DNA of 7,626 nt from CAYNTH01 sp964427055 (lineage in GTDB: Archaea; Aenigmatarchaeota; Aenigmatarchaeia; CG10238-14; SCSR01), in NCBI GenBank assembly GCA_964427055.1, contig CAYRSQ010000038.1, positions 1 to 7,626 on the forward strand, given 5' to 3'. Positions within the stretch are counted from its first letter, which is position 1; each line of letters begins with the position of its first letter. Positions 6,663 to 7,626 of the stretch are shown piece by piece. The position numbers were made by a program, and so were the translations under genes. The notes below the pieces were generated by a model. It ran no database searches. It saw only the letters and a list, made by a program, of their open reading frames with translations, and was not told the origin of the DNA.

Positions 6663-6887
6663 ATGAGCAGAAAAGGCGTGAGTGGCAAGGTCATAACGAC
6701 TGTTGTCAGCCTGATTATAGCAGTTTTCGCTCTGGTGATTTTATGGAGCTTTTTGATTTCAATGTCGCCTATGATAAAGACGTCGGTAGAAAACATGGTC
6801 AATAGTCTCCGGTTGGGACTGTGCGACAGGCCTGTGTTGAATTGGCCCGTTATAAATTCAATATGTAAATTTGCGGTCGGTTCATGA
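6663..6887 (+). CDS. 74-residue pilin-like protein with N-terminal membrane helix and two cysteines
   Basis: The start ATG 6663 is preceded by AAGGA (6651-6655) at a spacing of seven bases. The N-terminus MSRKGVSGKV leads into one long hydrophobic helix (about 10-33). K4-G5-V6-S7 fits the archaeal prepilin cleavage pattern [KR][GA] with a permitted +1/+2 pair, although K9 shortly after the proposed site is atypical. The remaining 40 residues are short for a pilin, contain C54 and C68 that could form a disulfide outside the cell, and include the segment LCDRPVLNWPVINSICKF. The stop overlaps the next start in ATGA, so the two are translationally coupled. The position behind the ATPase and platform genes makes a minor pilin or pseudopilin the best guess; it could instead be a small single-pass accessory protein. 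Confidence 0.75.
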   Translation: MSRKGVSGKVITTVVSLIIAVFALVILWSFLISMSPMIKTSVENMVNSLRLGLCDRPVLNWPVINSICKFAVGS

Positions 6888-7626
6888 TGAGAAAGTCAGT
6901 TGGAGAGTTGCCTGTAACGATGATTGTGAACTTAGTGGCAGGCCTAATCATTTTGGGAACTATCCTATGGGTATTGGCTATGGTGCCTTCTATAGCTGAT
7001 AGTATACTCAAATGGCAGCAATTTTTCTCTGGAGAATTGGATTATGCGGACGACCTGATAAGTGCAGTCGAATGTTCCTACATGAGATGCAAATCCGGAT
7101 GTGATTCCGTTGCTGGAATAAATGTAGGACAGGATAACTGCAAGGAAGTATTCTGTGACGTTTATGCTATAAATGACAAGGTTTGCGACGAGAATGCTCA
7201 ACTACATCCAGTAGAACTGAAGACAACTATCGGTGATAGACGGTTGGAACTTCAGAACCTAGAATTTCTAGATTGCTACGATGATAGTGCATGTTGTATG
7301 TCAGTTCAAAGTGATTTTGCAAGAGTCTCAAATTATTATACCATTGTATGGATCGAACATTCACTTGTGAATGAAGTTTTGGTTCCGAAAAATTGCATTC
7401 CAAAAGCGTTGTCTATGCCAGGATGCACCAATAACTTAAAAGAAAATTGTGGAGCTGATAGGATAACTGTAAGCGGAGGTAAATACTACATTTGGACTTT
7501 ATCTAAAGAAGGCTCGCTTGCACTGGGCTCAGAGATAGGGTCTACTGTAATTTGGGATAAACCATATTGTCCGAAATGTGTAGAAGGAAAACTGAATGAA
7601 TACGGCGAAGGGAAATTTCTAAGCGG
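6884..7626 (+). CDS. Cysteine-rich exported protein with N-terminal pilin-like helix, partial (C-terminus off window)
   Basis: An open frame runs from ATG 6884 (overlapping the previous stop as ATGA; a second ATG at 6887 is an alternative) to the window end, giving at least 247 residues. The N-terminus MMRKSVGELPVT precedes one membrane helix at about 13-35, and everything after that is polar, so the body is probably outside the cell. Fourteen cysteines occur after the helix: C64, C69, C73, C86, C91, C101, C131, C137, C138, C171, C181, C189, C229 and C232. They include ECSYMRCKSGC (63-73), an adjacent CC pair, and CPKC at 229-232. This suggests multiple disulfides or a metal site. A strict prepilin cleavage motif is absent (VG rather than KG or RG before E8). 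It is probably a large pseudopilin, tip or adhesin-like subunit of the machine encoded upstream; no named family is recognised and the missing C-terminus limits the call. Confidence 0.8.
   Translation, partial: MMRKSVGELPVTMIVNLVAGLIILGTILWVLAMVPSIADSILKWQQFFSGELDYADDLISAVECSYMRCKSGCDSVAGINVGQDNCKEVFCDVYAINDKVCDENAQLHPVELKTTIGDRRLELQNLEFLDCYDDSACCMSVQSDFARVSNYYTIVWIEHSLVNEVLVPKNCIPKALSMPGCTNNLKENCGADRITVSGGKYYIWTLSKEGSLALGSEIGSTVIWDKPYCPKCVEGKLNEYGEGKFLS

Noticed and set aside
6965..7201. A 78-codon minus-strand open frame
   Set aside because: It is antisense to the cysteine-rich gene, whose frame stays open for at least 247 codons to the window edge.
1..7626. CRISPR array, tRNA, rRNA or insertion sequence
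   Set aside because: No regularly spaced direct repeats, cloverleaf-like segments, rRNA-like conserved stretches, transposase frames or terminal inverted repeats were seen by eye.

Overview
The window is most likely archaeal chromosomal DNA, and probably from a small-genome DPANN-type lineage such as Micrarchaeota, Aenigmarchaeota or Diapherotrites. The archaeal call rests on the subfamily of the secretion ATPase (closest by eye to archaeal GspE2/ArlI-type enzymes), a two-domain TadC/ArlJ-like membrane protein directly after it, AT-rich TATA-like boxes about 25-40 bp upstream of starts, and heavy use of ATA (Ile) and AGA/AGG (Arg) codons. The phylum is an inference: no rRNA, tRNA or phylogenetic marker is present.

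Layout. Two gene clusters diverge from an intergenic region at about 2142-2233. The leftward (minus-strand) cluster is, in transcription order: a small cytosolic coiled-coil protein (2141 to 1725), a larger protein with an N-terminal helical repeat, a disordered linker and a C-terminal coiled coil (1661 to 867), a four-helix membrane protein (843 to 472), and a second, related membrane protein with a signal peptide that runs off the left edge (431 to 1). The rightward (plus-strand) cluster is: a 763-residue type II/IV secretion ATPase (2234-4525), a 657-residue TadC/ArlJ-like platform protein overlapping it by 8 bp (4518-6491), a 48-residue single-helix protein (6494-6640), a 74-residue pilin-like protein (6663-6887), and a cysteine-rich protein with one N-terminal membrane helix that runs off the right edge (6884 onward). 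Coding density is very high; the longest non-coding gaps are 92 bp (2142-2233) and 63 bp (1662-1724).

Function. ATPase plus platform is the core motor of a type IV-pilus-like assembly or secretion machine. The small single-helix proteins behind it are candidate pilins or minor pseudopilins, and the cysteine-rich protein is a candidate exported, disulfide-stabilised tip or adhesin-like subunit. The divergent coiled-coil and membrane proteins are not recognisable named families. By position and architecture they may be accessory parts, comparable in logic to the cytosolic ArlC/D/E or ArlX scaffold of archaella, but this is inference. No ArlH-type ATPase, ArlF/G, archaellin or prepilin peptidase is in the window, so it is not a classical archaellum operon.

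No tRNA, rRNA, CRISPR array, insertion sequence or convincing terminator was seen.
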